A DNA stretch of 64,000 nt from NCBI GenBank assembly GCA_964057225.1, contig OZ059899.1:17058501-17122500 (forward strand), given 5' to 3'. The notes under the pieces were generated by a model. The model did no database searches. It was not told where the DNA came from and was given only the letters and a program-made list of their open reading frames with translations. Shown here piece by piece: positions 11,501-25,000 of this stretch. How positions within the stretch are numbered: the stretch's first letter is position 1; each line of letters starts with the position of its first letter. The stretch comes from Auanema rhodensis. Lineage: Eukaryota > Nematoda > Chromadorea > Rhabditida > Rhabditidae. A program made the position numbers and the translations under genes.

Positions 11501-13236
11501 AGTGTATGTTGAGTTTCCATGTACACTCAACATTGCTTCCAAAAACATTTTGACAAAAATTTTTTCGAAAAATTTCAAAATAATTTCGCAAAAAGTAAAT
11601 GTTTTTAGATTCCTTTTTTTAAGGCAAAGACGATGGACAATGTTATTCAACGAAAAAATTAATTCTGCAGGGTGAAAATCGAGGATATAAGTGTGAACTT
11701 ATATCAGTTGATATCTCGGTGCATTTTTAAGCTAGCGCAAATCTGATAACACAGATCGACGCAGCTTAAAAATCCGCATCGAATGCACTATACTACATTG
11801 AGAAACGCTTAATACAAAAATTAGTTATGATCGTTTGAAAAATGATGCATTAGTGTATGTTGAGTTTCCATGTACACTCAACATTGCTTCCAAAAACATT
11901 TTGACAAAAATTTTTTCGAAAAATTTCAAAATAATTTCGCAAAAAGTAAATGTTTTTAGATTCCTTTTTTTAAGGCAAAGACGATGGACAATGTTATTCA
12001 ACGAAAAAATTAATTCTGCAGGGTGAAAATCGAGGATATAAGTGTGAACTTATATCAGTTGATATCTCGGTGCATTTTTAAGCTAGCGCAAATCTGATAA
12101 CACAGATCGACGCAGCTTAAAAATCCGCATCGAATGCACTATACAACATTGAGAAACGCTTAATACAAAGTTAGTTATGATCGTTTGGAAAATGATGCAT
12201 TAGTGTATGTTGAGTTTCCATGTACACTCAACATTGCTTCCAAAAACATTTTGACAAAAATTTTTTCGAAAAATTTCAAAATAATTTCGCAAAAAGTAAA
12301 TGTTTTTAGATTCCTTTTTTTAAGGCAAAGACGATGGACAATGTTATTCAACGAAAAAATTAATTCTGCAGGGTGAAAATCGAGGATATAAGTGTGAACT
12401 TATATCAGTTGATATCTCGGTGCATTTTTAAGCTAGCGCAAATCTGATAACACAGATCGACGCAGCTTAAAAATCCGCATCGAATGCACCATACTACATT
12501 GAGAAACGCTTAATACAAAAATTAGTTATGATCGTTTGAAAAATGATGCATTAGTGTATGTTGAGTTTCCATGTACACTCAACATTGCTTCCAAAAACAT
12601 TTTGACAAAAATTTTTTCGAAAAATTTCAAAATAATTTCGCAAAAAGTAAATGTTTTTAGATTCCTTTTTTTAAGGCAAAGACGATGGACAATGTTATTC
12701 AACGAAAAAATTAATTCTGCAGGGTGAAAATCGAGGATATAAGTGTGAACTTATATCAGTTGATATCTCGGTGCATTTTTAAGCTAGCGCAAATCTGATA
12801 ACACAGATCGACGCAGCTTAAAAATCCGCATCGAATGCACTATACTACATTGAGAAACGCTTAATACAAAAATTAGTTATGATCGTTTGAAAAATGATGC
12901 ATTAGTGTATGTTGAGTTTCCATGTACACTCAACATTGCTTCCAAAAACATTTTGACAAAAATTTTTTCGAAAAATTTCAAAATAATTTCGCAAAAAGTA
13001 AATGTTTTTAGATTCCTTTTTTTAAGGCAAAGACGATGGACAATGTTATTCAACGAAAAAATTAATTCTGCAGGGTGAAAATCGAGGATATAAGTGTGAA
13101 CTTATATCAGTTGATATCTCGGTGCATTTTTAAGCTAGCGCAAATCTGATAACACAGATCGACGCAGCTTAAAAATCCGCATCGAATGCACTATACAACA
13201 TTGAGAAACGCTTAATACAAAGTTAGTTATGATCGT
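5517..13236 (+). repeat. B-led units of 8 and 7 monomers, then A-type run
   Basis: B monomers at 5517, 8325 and 10782 are each followed by an A monomer with a GGA start (5868, 8676, 11133), giving unit lengths of 2,808 bp (8 monomers) and 2,457 bp (7 monomers). Within the units A subtypes alternate. After 11133 only type A remains. A 1-bp deletion (AATACAAAGTTAG, one A fewer than the norm) lies at about 12168 just before the GGA-start monomer at 12185. A private change ATCTGTTGAT occurs at about 7491. Confidence 0.82.
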
Positions 13237-16044
13237 TTGGAAAATGATGCATTAGTGTATGTTGAGTTTCCATGTACACTCAACATTGCTTCCAAAAACA
13301 TTTTGACAAAAATTTTTTCGAAAAATTTCAAAATAATTTCGCAAAAAGTAAATGTTTTTAGATTCCTTTTTTTAAGGCAAAGACGATGGACAATGTTATT
13401 CAACGAAAAAATTAATTCTGCAGGGTGAAAATCGAGGATATAAGTGTGAACTTATATCAGTTGATATCTCGGTGCATTTTTAAGCTAGCGCAAATCTGAT
13501 AACACGGATCGACGCAGCTTAAAAATCCGCATCGAATGCACTATACAACATTGAGAAACGCTTAATACAAAAGTTAGTTATGATCGTTTGGAAAATGATG
13601 CATTAGTGTATGTTGAGTTTCCATGTACACTCAACATTGCTTCCAAAAACATTTTGACAAAAATTTTTTCGAAAAATTTCAAAATAATTTCGCAAAAAGT
13701 AAATGTTTTTAGATTCCTTTTTTTAAGGCAAAGACGATGGACAATGTTATTCAACGAAAAAATTAATTCTGCAGGGTGAAAATCGAGGATATAAGTGTGA
13801 ACTTATATCAGTTGATATCTCGGTGCATTTTTAAGCTAGCGCAAATCTGATAACACAGATCGACGCAGCTTAAAAATCCGCATCGAATGCACTATACTAA
13901 ATTGAGAAACGCTTAATACAAAAATTAGTTATGATCGTTTGAAAAATGATGCATTAGTGTATGTTGAGTTTCCATGTACACTCAACATTGCTTCCAAAAA
14001 CATTTTGACAAAAATTTTTTCGAAAAATTTCAAAATAATTTCGCAAAAAGTAAATGTTTTTAGATTCCTTTTTTTAAGGCAAAGACGATGGACAATGTTA
14101 TTCAACGAAAAAATTAATTCTGCAGGGTGAAAATCGAGGATATAAGTGTGAACTTATATCAGTTGATATCTCGGTGCATTTTTAAGCTAGCGCAAATCTG
14201 ATAACACAGATCGACGCAGCTTAAAAATCCGCATCGAATGCACTATACTACATTGAGAAACGCTTAATACAAAAATTAGTTATGATCGTTTGAAAAATGA
14301 TGCATTAGTGTATGTTGAGTTTCCATGTACACTCAACATTGCTTCCAAAAACATTTTGACAAAAATTTTTTCGAAAAATTTCAAAATAATTTCGCAAAAA
14401 GTAAATGTTTTTAGATTCCTTTTTTTAAGGCAAAGACGATGGACAATGTTATTCAACGAAAAAATTAATTCTGCAGGGTGAAAATCGAGGATATAAGTGT
14501 GAACTTATATCAGTTGATATCTCGGTGCATTTTTAAGCTAGCGCAAATCTGATAACACAGATCGACGCAGCTTAAAAATCCGCATCGAATGCACTATACA
14601 ACATTGAGAAACGCTTAATACAAAAGTTAGTTATGATCGTTTGGAAAATGATGCATTAGTGTATGTTGAGTTTCCATGTACACTCAACATTGCTTCCAAA
14701 AACATTTTGACAAAAATTTTTTCGAAAAATTTCAAAATAATTTCGCAAAAAGTAAATGTTTTTAGATTCCTTTTTTTAAGGCAAAGACGATGGACAATGT
14801 TATTCAACGAAAAAATTAATTCTGCAGGGTGAAAATCGAGGATATAAGTGTGAACTTATATCAGTTGATATCTCGGTGCATTTTTAAGCTAGCGCAAATC
14901 TGATAACACAGATCGACGCAGCTTAAAAATCCGCATCGAATGCACTATACAACATTGAGAAACGCTTAATACAAAAGTTAGTTATGATCGTTTGGAAAAT
15001 GATGCTTTAGTGTATGTTGAGTTTCCATGTACACTCAACATTGCTTCCAAAAACATTTTGACAAAAATTTTTTCGAAAAATTTCAAAATAATTTCGCAAA
15101 AAGTAAATGTTTTTAGATTCCTTTTTTTAAGGCAAAGACGATGGACAATGTTATTCAACGAAAAAATTAATTCTGCAGGGTGAAAATCGAGGATATAAGT
15201 GTGAACTTATATCAGTTGATATCTCGGTGCATTTTTAAGCTAGCGCAAATCTGATAACACAGATCGACGCAGCTTAAAAATCCGCATCGAATGCACTATA
15301 CTACATTGAGAAACGCTTAATACAAAAATTAGTTATGATCGTTTGAAAAATGATGCATTAGTGTATGTTGAGTTTCCATGTACACTCAACATTGCTTCCA
15401 AAAACATTTTGACAAAAATTTTTTCGAAAAATTTCAAAATAATTTCGCAAAAAGTAAATGTTTTTAGATTCCTTTTTTTAAGGCAAAGACGATGGACAAT
15501 GTTATTCAACGAAAAAATTAATTCTGCAGGGTGAAAATCGAGGATATAAGTGTGAACTTATATCAGTTGATATCTCGGTGCATTTTTAAGCTAGCGCAAA
15601 TCTGATAACACAGATCGACGCAGCTTAAAAATCCGCATCGAATGCACTATACTACATTGAGAAACGCTTAATACAAAAATTAGTTATGATCGTTTGAAAA
15701 ATGATGCATTAGTGTATGTTGAGTTTCCATGTACACTCAACATTGCTTCCAAAAACATTTTGACAAAAATTTTTTCGAAAAATTTCAAAATAATTTCGCA
15801 AAAAGTAAATGTTTTTAGATTCCTTTTTTTAAGGCAAAGACGATGGACAATGTTATTCAACGAAAAAATTAATTCTGCAGGGTGAAAATCGAGGATATAA
15901 GTGTGAACTTATATCAGTTGATATCTCGGTGAATTTTTAAGCTAGCGCAAATCTGATAACACAGATCGACGCAGCTTAAAAATCCGCATCGAATGCACTA
16001 TACAACATTGAGAAACGCTTAATACAAAAATTAGTTATGATCGT
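13237..16044 (+). repeat. Two tandem copies of a 4-monomer A-type unit (1,404 bp)
   Basis: Order in 13237-14640: GGA-start, GGA-start, GAA-start, GAA-start; the same order recurs in 14641-16044. The 1-bp deletion AATACAAAGTTAG at about 13219 copies the one at 12168, 1,052 bp earlier, so the preceding three monomers were probably duplicated with it. Private single-base changes (AACACGGATC near 13506, TACTAAATT near 13899, GATGCTTTAG near 15003) mark individual copies. Confidence 0.82.
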
Positions 16045-19000
16045 TTGAAAAAAGACGCATTAGTGTATGTTGAGTTTCCATGTACACTCAACATTGCTTC
16101 CAAAAACATTTTGACAAAAATTTTTTCGAAAAATTTCAGAATATTTTAGCAAAAAATAGTTGTTTTTAGATTCCTTTTTTCAAGGCAAAGACGATGGACA
16201 ATGTTATTCAACGAAAAAATTAATTCTGCAGGGTGAAAATCGAGGATATAAGTGTGAACATATATCAGTTGATATCTCGGTGAATTTTTAAGCTAGCGCA
16301 AATCTGATAAAACAGATCGACGCAGCTTAAAAATCCGCATCGAATGCACTATACAACATTGAGAAACGCTTAATACAAAAATTAGTTATGATCGTTTGAA
16401 AAAAGACGCATTAGTGTATGTTGAGTTTCCATGTACACTCAACATTGCTTCCAAAAACATTTTGACAAAAATTTTTTCGAAAAATTTCAAAATAATTTCG
16501 CAAAAAGTAAATGTTTTTAGATTCCTTTTTTTAAGGCAAACACGATGGACAATGTTATTCAACGAAAAAATTAATTCTGCAGGGTGAAAATCGAGGATAT
16601 AAGTGTGAACTTATATCAGTTGATATCTCGGTGAATTTTTAAGCTAGCGCAAATCTGATAACACAGATCGACGCAGCTTAAAAATCCGCATCGAATGCAC
16701 TATACAACATTGAGAAACGCTTAATACAAAAATTAGTTATGATCGTTTGAAAAAAGACGCATTAGTGTATGTTGAGTTTCCATGTACACTCAACATTGCT
16801 TCCAAAAACATTTTGACAAAAATTTTTTCGAAAAATTTCAAAATAATTTCGCAAAAAGTAAATGTTTTTAGATTCCTTTTTTTAAGGCAAAGACGATGGA
16901 CAATGTTATTCAACGAAAAAATTAATTCTGCAGGGTGAAAATCGAGGATATAAGTGTGAACTTATATCAGTTGATATCTCGGTGCATTTTTAAGCTAGCG
17001 CAAATCTGATAACACAGATCGACGCAGCTTAAAAATCCGCATCGAATGCACTATACTACATTGAGAAACGCTTAATACAAAAATTAGTTATGATCGTTTG
17101 AAAAATGATGCATTAGTGTATGTTGAGTTTCCATGTACACTCAACATTGCTTCCAAAAACATTTTGACAAAAATTTTTTCGAAAAATTTCAAAATAATTT
17201 CGCAAAAAGTAAATGTTTTTAGATTCCTTTTTTTAAGGCAAAGACGATGGACAATGTTATTCAACGAAAAAATTAATTCTGCAGGGTGAAAATCGAGGAT
17301 ATAAGTGTGAACTTATATCAGTTGATATCTCGGTGCATTTTTAAGCTAGCGCAAATCTGATAACACAGATCGACGCAGCTTAAAAATCCGCATCGAATGC
17401 ACTATACTACATTGAGAAACGCTTAATACAAAAATTAGTTATGATCGTTTGAAAAATGATGCATTAGTGTATGTTGAGTTTCCATGTACACTCAACATTG
17501 CTTCCAAAAACATTTTGACAAAACTTTTTTCGAAAAATTTCAGAATATTTTAGCAAAAAATAGTTGTTTTTAGATTCCTTTTTTCAAGGCAAAGACGATG
17601 GACAATGTTATTCAACGAAAAAATTAATTCTGCAGGGTGAAAATCGAGGATATAAGTGTGAACTTATATCAGTTGATATCTCGGTGCATTTTTAAGCTAG
17701 CGCAAATCTGATAACACAAATCGACGCAGCTTAAAAATCCGCATCGAATGCACTATACAACATTAAGAAACGCTTAATACAAAAATTAGTTATGATCGTT
17801 TGAAAAAAGACGCATTAGTGTATGTTGAGTTTCCATGTACACTCAACATTGCTTCCAAAAACATTTTGACAAAAATTTTTTCGAAAAATTTCAGAATATT
17901 TTAGCAAAAAATAGTTGTTTTTAGATTCTTTTTTTCAAGGCAAAGACGATGGACAATGTTATTCAACGAAAAAATTAATTCTGCAGGGTGAAAATCGAGG
18001 ATATAAGTGTGAACATATATCAGTTGATATCTCGGTGAATTTTTAAGCTAGCGCAAATCTGATAAAACAGATCGACGCAGCTTAAAAATCCGCATCGAAT
18101 GCACTATACAACATTGAGAAACGCTTAATACAAAAATTAGTTATGATCGTTTGAAAAAAGACGCATTAGTGTATGTTGAGTTTCCATGTACACTCAACAT
18201 TGCTTCCAAAAACATTTTGACAAAAATTTTTTCGAAAAATTTCAAAATAATTTCGCAAAAAGTAAATGTTTTTAGATTCCTTTTTTTAAGGCAAACACGA
18301 TGGACAATGTTATTCAACGAAAAAATTAATTCTGCAGGGTGAAAATCGAGGATATAAGTGTGAACTTATATCAGTTGATATCTCGGTGAATTTTTAAGCT
18401 AGCGCAAATCTGATAACACAGATCGACGCAGCTTAAAAATCCGCATCGAATGCACTATACAACATTGAGAAACGCTTAATACAAAAATTAGTTATGATCG
18501 TTTGAAAAAAGACGCATTAGTGTATGTTGAGTTTCCATGTACACTCAACATTGCTTCCAAAAACATTTTGACAAAAATTTTTTCGAAAAATTTCAAAATA
18601 ATTTCGCAAAAAGTAAATGTTTTTAGATTCCTTTTTTTAAGGCAAAGACGATGGACAATGTTATTCAACGAAAAAATTAATTCTGCAGGGTGAAAATCGA
18701 GGATATAAGTGTGAACTTATATCAGTTGATATCTCGGTGCATTTTTAAGCTAGCGCAAATCTGATAACACAGATCGACGCAGCTTAAAAATCCGCATCGA
18801 ATGCACTATACTACATTGAGAAACGCTTAATACAAAAATTAGTTATGATCGTTTGAAAAATGATGCATTAGTGTATGTTGAGTTTCCATGTACACTCAAC
18901 ATTGCTTCCAAAAACATTTTGACAAAAATTTTTTCGAAAAATTTCAAAATAATTTCGCAAAAAGTAAATGTTTTTAGATTCCTTTTTTTAAGGCAAAGAC

Positions 19001-19554
19001 GATGGACAATGTTATTCAACGAAAAAATTAATTCTGCAGGGTGAAAATCGAGGATATAAGTGTGAACTTATATCAGTTGATATCTCGGTGCATTTTTAAG
19101 CTAGCGCAAATCTGATAACACAGATCGACGCAGCTTAAAAATCCGCATCGAATGCACTATACTACATTGAGAAACGCTTAATACAAAAATTAGTTATGAT
19201 CGTTTGAAAAATGATGCATTAGTGTATGTTGAGTTTCCATGTACACTCAACATTGCTTCCAAAAACATTTTGACAAAACTTTTTTCGAAAAATTTCAGAA
19301 TATTTTAGCAAAAAATAGTTGTTTTTAGATTCCTTTTTTCAAGGCAAAGACGATGGACAATGTTATTCAACGAAAAAATTAATTCTGCAGGGTGAAAATC
19401 GAGGATATAAGTGTGAACTTATATCAGTTGATATCTCGGTGCATTTTTAAGCTAGCGCAAATCTGATAACACAAATCGACGCAGCTTAAAAATCCGCATC
19501 GAATGCACTATACAACATTAAGAAACGCTTAATACAAAAATTAGTTATGATCGT
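16045..19554 (+). repeat. Two tandem copies of a 5-monomer unit (1,755 bp)
   Basis: The 16045-17799 and 17800-19554 units share several otherwise rare markers at a constant 1,755-bp offset: GAACATATATC (about 16257 and 18012), GATAAAACAG, GGCAAACACGATGG (about 16540 and 18295) and AAACTTTTTTCG in the last B monomer (about 17521 and 19276). The second copy has a private TTCTTTTTTTCAAGG at about 17927. Order: B, A, A, A, B. Confidence 0.9.
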
Positions 19555-22011
19555 TTGAAAAAAGACGCATTAGTGTATGTTGAGTTTCCATGTACACTCA
19601 ACATTGCTTCCAAAAACATTTTGACAAAAATTTTTTCGAAAAATTTCAAAATAATTTCGCAAAAAGTAAATGTTTTTAGATTCCTTTTTTTAAGGCAAAG
19701 ACGATGGACAATGTTATTCAACGAAAAAATTAATTCTGCAGGGTGAAAATCGAGGATATAAGTGTGAACTTATATCAGTTGATATCTCGGTGCATTTTTA
19801 AGCTAGCGCAAATCTGATAACACAGATCGACGCAGCTTAAAAATTCGCATCGAATGCACTATACAACATTGAGAAACGCTTAATACAAAAATTAGTTATG
19901 ATCGTTTGAAAAAAGACGCATTAGTGTATGTTGAGTTTCCATGTACACTCAACATTGCTTCCAAAAACATTTTGACAAAAATTTTTTCGAAAAATTTCAA
20001 AATAATTTCGCAAAAAGTAAATGTTTTTAGATTCCTTTTTTTAAGGCAAAGACGATGGACAATGTTATTCAACGAAAAAATTAATTCTGCAGGGTGAAAA
20101 TCGAGGATATAAGTGTGAACTTATATCAGTTGATATCTCGGTGCATTTTTAAGCTAGCGCAAATCTGATAACACAGATCGACGCAGCTTAAAAATCCGCA
20201 TCGAATGCACTATACTACATTGAGAAACGCTTAATACAAAAATTAGTTATGATCGTTTGAAAAATGATGCATTAGTGTATGTTGAGTTTCCATGTACACT
20301 CAACATTGCTTCCAAAAACATTTTGACAAAAATTTTTTCGAAAAATTTCAAAATAATTTCGCAAAAAGTAAATGTTTTTAGATTCCTTTTTTTAAGGCAA
20401 AGACGATGGACAATGTTATTCAACGAAAAAATTAATTCTGCAGGGTGAAAATCGAGGATATAAGTGTGAACTTATATCAGTTGATATCTCAGTGCATTTT
20501 TAAGCTAGCGCAAATCTGATAACACAGATCGACGCAGCTTAAAAATCCGCATCGAATGCACTATACTACATTGAGAAACGCTTAATACAAAAATTAGTTA
20601 TGATCGTTTGAAAAATGATGCATTAGTGTATGTTGAGTTTCCATGTACACTCAACATTGCTTCCAAAAACATTTTGACAAAACTTTTTTCGAAAAATTTC
20701 AGAATATTTTAGCAAAAAATAGTTGTTTTTAGATTCCTTTTTTCAAGACAAAGACGATGGACAATGTTATTCAACGAAAAAATTAATTCTGCAGGGTGAA
20801 AATCGAGGATATAAGTGTGAACTTATATCAGTTGATATCTCGGTGCATTTTTAAGCTAGCGCAAATCTGATAACACAAATCGACGCAGCTTAAAAATCCG
20901 CATCGAATGCACTATACAACATTAAGAAACGCTTAATACAAAAATTAGTTATGATCGTTTGAAAAAAGACGCATTAGTGTATGTTGAGTTTCCATGTACA
21001 CTCAACATTGCTTCCAAAAACATTTTGACAAAAATTTTTTCGAAAAATTTCAAAATAATTTCGCAAAAAGTAAATGTTTTTAGATTCCTTTTTTTAAGGC
21101 AAAGACGATGGACAATGTTATTCAACGAAAAAATTAATTCTGCAGGGTGAAAATCGAGGATATAAGTGTGAACTTATATCAGTTGATATCTCGGTGCATT
21201 TTTAAGCTAGCGCAAATCTGATAACACAGATCGACGCAGCTTAAAAATTCGCATCGAATGCACTATACAACATTGAGAAACGCTTAATACAAAAATTAGT
21301 TATGATCGTTTGAAAAAAGACGCATTAGTGTATGTTGAGTTTCCATGTACACTCAACATTGCTTCCAAAAACATTTTGACAAAAATTTTTTCGAAAAATT
21401 TCAAAATAATTTCGCAAAAAGTAAATGTTTTTAGATTCCTTTTTTTAAGGCAAAGACGATGGACAATGTTATTCAACGAAAAAATTAATTCTGCAGGGTG
21501 AAAATCGAGGATATAAGTGTGAACTTATATCAGTTGATATCTCGGTGCATTTTTGAGCTAGCGCAAATCTGATAACACAGATCGACGCAGCTTAAAAATT
21601 CGCATCGAATGCACTATACAACATTGAGAAACGCTTAATACAAAAATTAGTTATGATCGTTTGAAAAAAGACGCATTAGTGTATGTTGAGTTTCCATGTA
21701 CACTCAACATTGCTTCCAAAAACATTTTTACAAAAATTTTTCCGAAAAATTTCAAAATAATTTCGCAAAAAGTAGATGTTTTTAGATTCCTTTTTTCAAG
21801 GCAAAGACGATGGACAATGTTATTCAACGAAAAAATTAATTCTGCAGGGTGAAAATCGAGGATATAAGTGTGAACTTATATCAGTTGATATCTCGGTGCA
21901 TTTTTGAGCTAGCGCAAATCTGATAACACAGATCGACGCAGCTTAAAAATTCGCATCGAATGCACTATACAACATTGAGAAACGCTTAATACAAAAATTA
22001 GTTATGATCGT
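19204..22011 (+). repeat. Two tandem 4-monomer units (1,404 bp), overlapping the previous block
   Basis: Monomers 19204 (B), 19555, 19906, 20257 are matched by 20608 (B), 20959, 21310, 21661. The AAATTCGCAT marker recurs at 19841 and 21245, 1,404 bp apart. The second unit has private changes (TTCAAGACAAAG near 20747; CTCAGTGC near 20490) and ends with a type C monomer in place of A, so the correspondence stops within 21661-22011. Confidence 0.8.
21661..22011 (+). repeat. Representative type C monomer (first in the window)
   Basis: Differs from type A by TTTTTAC for TTTTGAC, TTTTTCCG for TTTTTTCG, GTAGATG for GTAAATG and TTTTTTCAAGG for TTTTTTTAAGG. Many copies also have AACGGAAAA for AACGAAAAA, a TTTTTGAGCT hairpin arm and AAAATTCGC for AAAATCCGC. 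Type C is absent before this point, makes up 6 of the 27 monomers starting between 21661 and 30786, about 9 of 52 to 49.4 kb, and 26 of 41 in the last 14 kb. Several copies are mosaics with type A. Confidence 0.9.
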
Positions 22012-25000
22012 TTGAAAAAAGACGCATTAGTGTATGTTGAGTTTCCATGTACACTCAACATTGCTTCCAAAAACATTTTTACAAAAATTTTTCCGAAAAA
22101 TTTCAAAATAATTTCGCAAAAAGTAGATGTTTTTAGATTCCTTTTTTCAAGGCAAAGACGATGGACAATGTTATTCAACGGAAAAATTAATTCTGCAGGG
22201 TGAAAATCGAGGATATAAGTGTGAACTTATATCAGTTGATATCTCGGTGCATTTTTAAGCTAGCGCAAATCTGATAACACAGATCGACGCAGCTTAAAAA
22301 TCCGCATCGAATGCATTATACTACATTGAGAAACGCTTAATACAAAAATTAGTTATGATCGTTTGAAAAATGATGCATTAGTGTATGTTGAGTTTCCATG
22401 TACACTCAACATTGCTTCCAAAAACATTTTGACAAAAATTTTTTCGAAAAATTTCAAAATAATTTCGCAAAAAGTAAATGTTTTTAGATTCCTTTTTTTA
22501 AGGCAAAGACGATGGACAATGTTATTCAACGAAAAAATTAATTCTGCAGGGTGAAAATCGAGGATATAAGTGTGAACTTATATCAGTTGATATCTCGGTG
22601 CATTTTTAAGCTAGCGCAAATCTGATAACACAGATCGACGCAGCTTAAAAATCCGCATCGAATGCACTATACTACATTGAGAAACGCTTAATACAAAAAT
22701 TAGTTATGATCGTTTGAAAAATGATGCATTAGTGTATGTTGAGTTTCCATGTACACTCAACATTGCTTCCAAAAACATTTTGACAAAAATTTTTTCGAAA
22801 AATTTCAAAATAATTTCGCAAAAAGTAAATGTTTTTAGATTCCTTTTTTTAAGGCAAAGACGATGGACAATGTTATTCAACGAAAAAATTAATTCTGCAG
22901 GGTGAAAATCGAGGATATAAGTGTGAACTTATATCAGTTGATATCTCGGTGCATTTTTAAGCTAGCGCAAATCTGATAACACAGATCGACGCAGCTTAAA
23001 AATCCGCATCGAATGCACTATACTACATTGAGAAACGCTTAATACAAAAATTAGTTATGATCGTTTGAAAAATGATGCATTAGTGTATGTTGAGTTTCCA
23101 TGTACACTCAACATTGCTTCCAAAAACATTTTGACAAAAATTTTTTCGAAAAATTTCAGAATATTTTAGCAAAAAATAGTTGTTTTTAGATTCCTTTTTT
23201 CAAGGCAAAGACGATGGACAATGTTATTCAACGAAAAAATTAATTCTGCAGGGTGAAAATCGAGGATATAAGTGTGAACTTATATCAGTTGATATCTCGG
23301 TGCATTTTTAAGCTAGCGCAAATCTGATAACACAAATCGACGCAGCTTAAAAATCCGCATCGAATGCACTATACAACATTAAGAAACGCTTAATACAAAA
23401 ATTAGTTATGATCGTTTGAAAAAAGACGCATTAGTGTATGTTGAGTTTCCATGTACACTCAACATTGCTTCCAAAAACATTTTGACAAAAATTTTTTCGA
23501 AAAATTTCAAAATAATTTCGCAAAAAGTAAATGTTTTTAGATTCCTTTTTTTAAGGCAAAGACGATGGACAATGTTATTCAACGAAAAAATTAATTCTGC
23601 AGGGTGAAAATCGAGGATATAAGTGTGAACTTATATCAGTTGATATCTCGGTGCATTTTTAAGCTAGCGCAAATCTGATAACACAGATCGACGCAGCTTA
23701 AAAATCCGCATCGAATGCACTATACAACATTGAGAAACGCTTAATACAAAAATTAGTTATGATCGTTTGAAAAAAGATGCATTAGTGTATGTTGAGTTTC
23801 CATGTACACTCAACATTGCTTCCAAAAACATTTTGACAAAAATTTTTTCGAAAAATTTCAAAATAATTTCGCAAAAAGTAAATGTTTTTAGATTCCTTTT
23901 TTTAAGGCAAAGACGATGGACAATGTTATTCAACGAAAAAATTAATTCTGCAGGGTGAAAATCGAGGATATAAGTGTGAACTTATATCAGTTGATATCTC
24001 GGTGCATTTTTAAGCTAGCGCAAATCTGATAACACAAATCGACGCAGCTTAAAAATCCGCATCGAATGCACTATACAACATTAAGAAACGCTTAATACAA
24101 AAATTAGTTATGATCGTTTGAAAAAAGACGCATTAGTGTATGTTGAGTTTCCATGTACACTCAACATTGCTTCCAAAAACATTTTGACAAAAATTTTTTC
24201 GAAAAATTTCAAAATAATTTCGCAAAAAGTAAATGTTTTTAGATTCCTTTTTTTAAGGCAAAGACGATGGACAATGTTATTCAACGAAAAAATTAATTCT
24301 GCAGGGTGAAAATCGAGGATATAAGTGTGAACTTATATCAGTTGATATCTCGGTGCATTTTTAAGCTAGCGCAAATCTGATAACACAGATCGACGCAGCT
24401 TAAAAATCCGCATCGAATGCACTATACTACATTGAGAAACGCTTAATACAAAAATTAGTTATGATCGTTTGAAAAATGATGCATTAGTGTATGTTGAGTT
24501 TCCATGTACACTCAACATTGCTTCCAAAAACATTTTGACAAAACTTTTTTCGAAAAATTTCAGAATATTTTAGCAAAAAATAGTTGTTTTTAGATTCCTT
24601 TTTTCAAGGCAAAGACGATGGACAATGTTATTCAACGAAAAAATTAATTCTGCAGGGTGAAAATCGAGGATATAAGTGTGAACTTATATCAGTTGATATC
24701 TCGGTGCATTTTTAAGCTAGCGCAAATCTGATAACACAAATCGACGCAGCTTAAAAATCCGCATCGAATGCACTATACAACATTAAGAAACGCTTAATAC
24801 AAAAATTAGTTATGATCGTTTGAAAAAAGACGCATTAGTGTATGTTGAGTTTCCATGTACACTCAACATTGCTTCCAAAAACATTTTGACAAAAATTTTT
24901 TCGAAAAATTTCAAAATAATTTCGCAAAAAGTAAATGTTTTTAGATTCCTTTTTTTAAGGCAAAGACGATGGACAATGTTATTCAACGAAAAAATTAATT

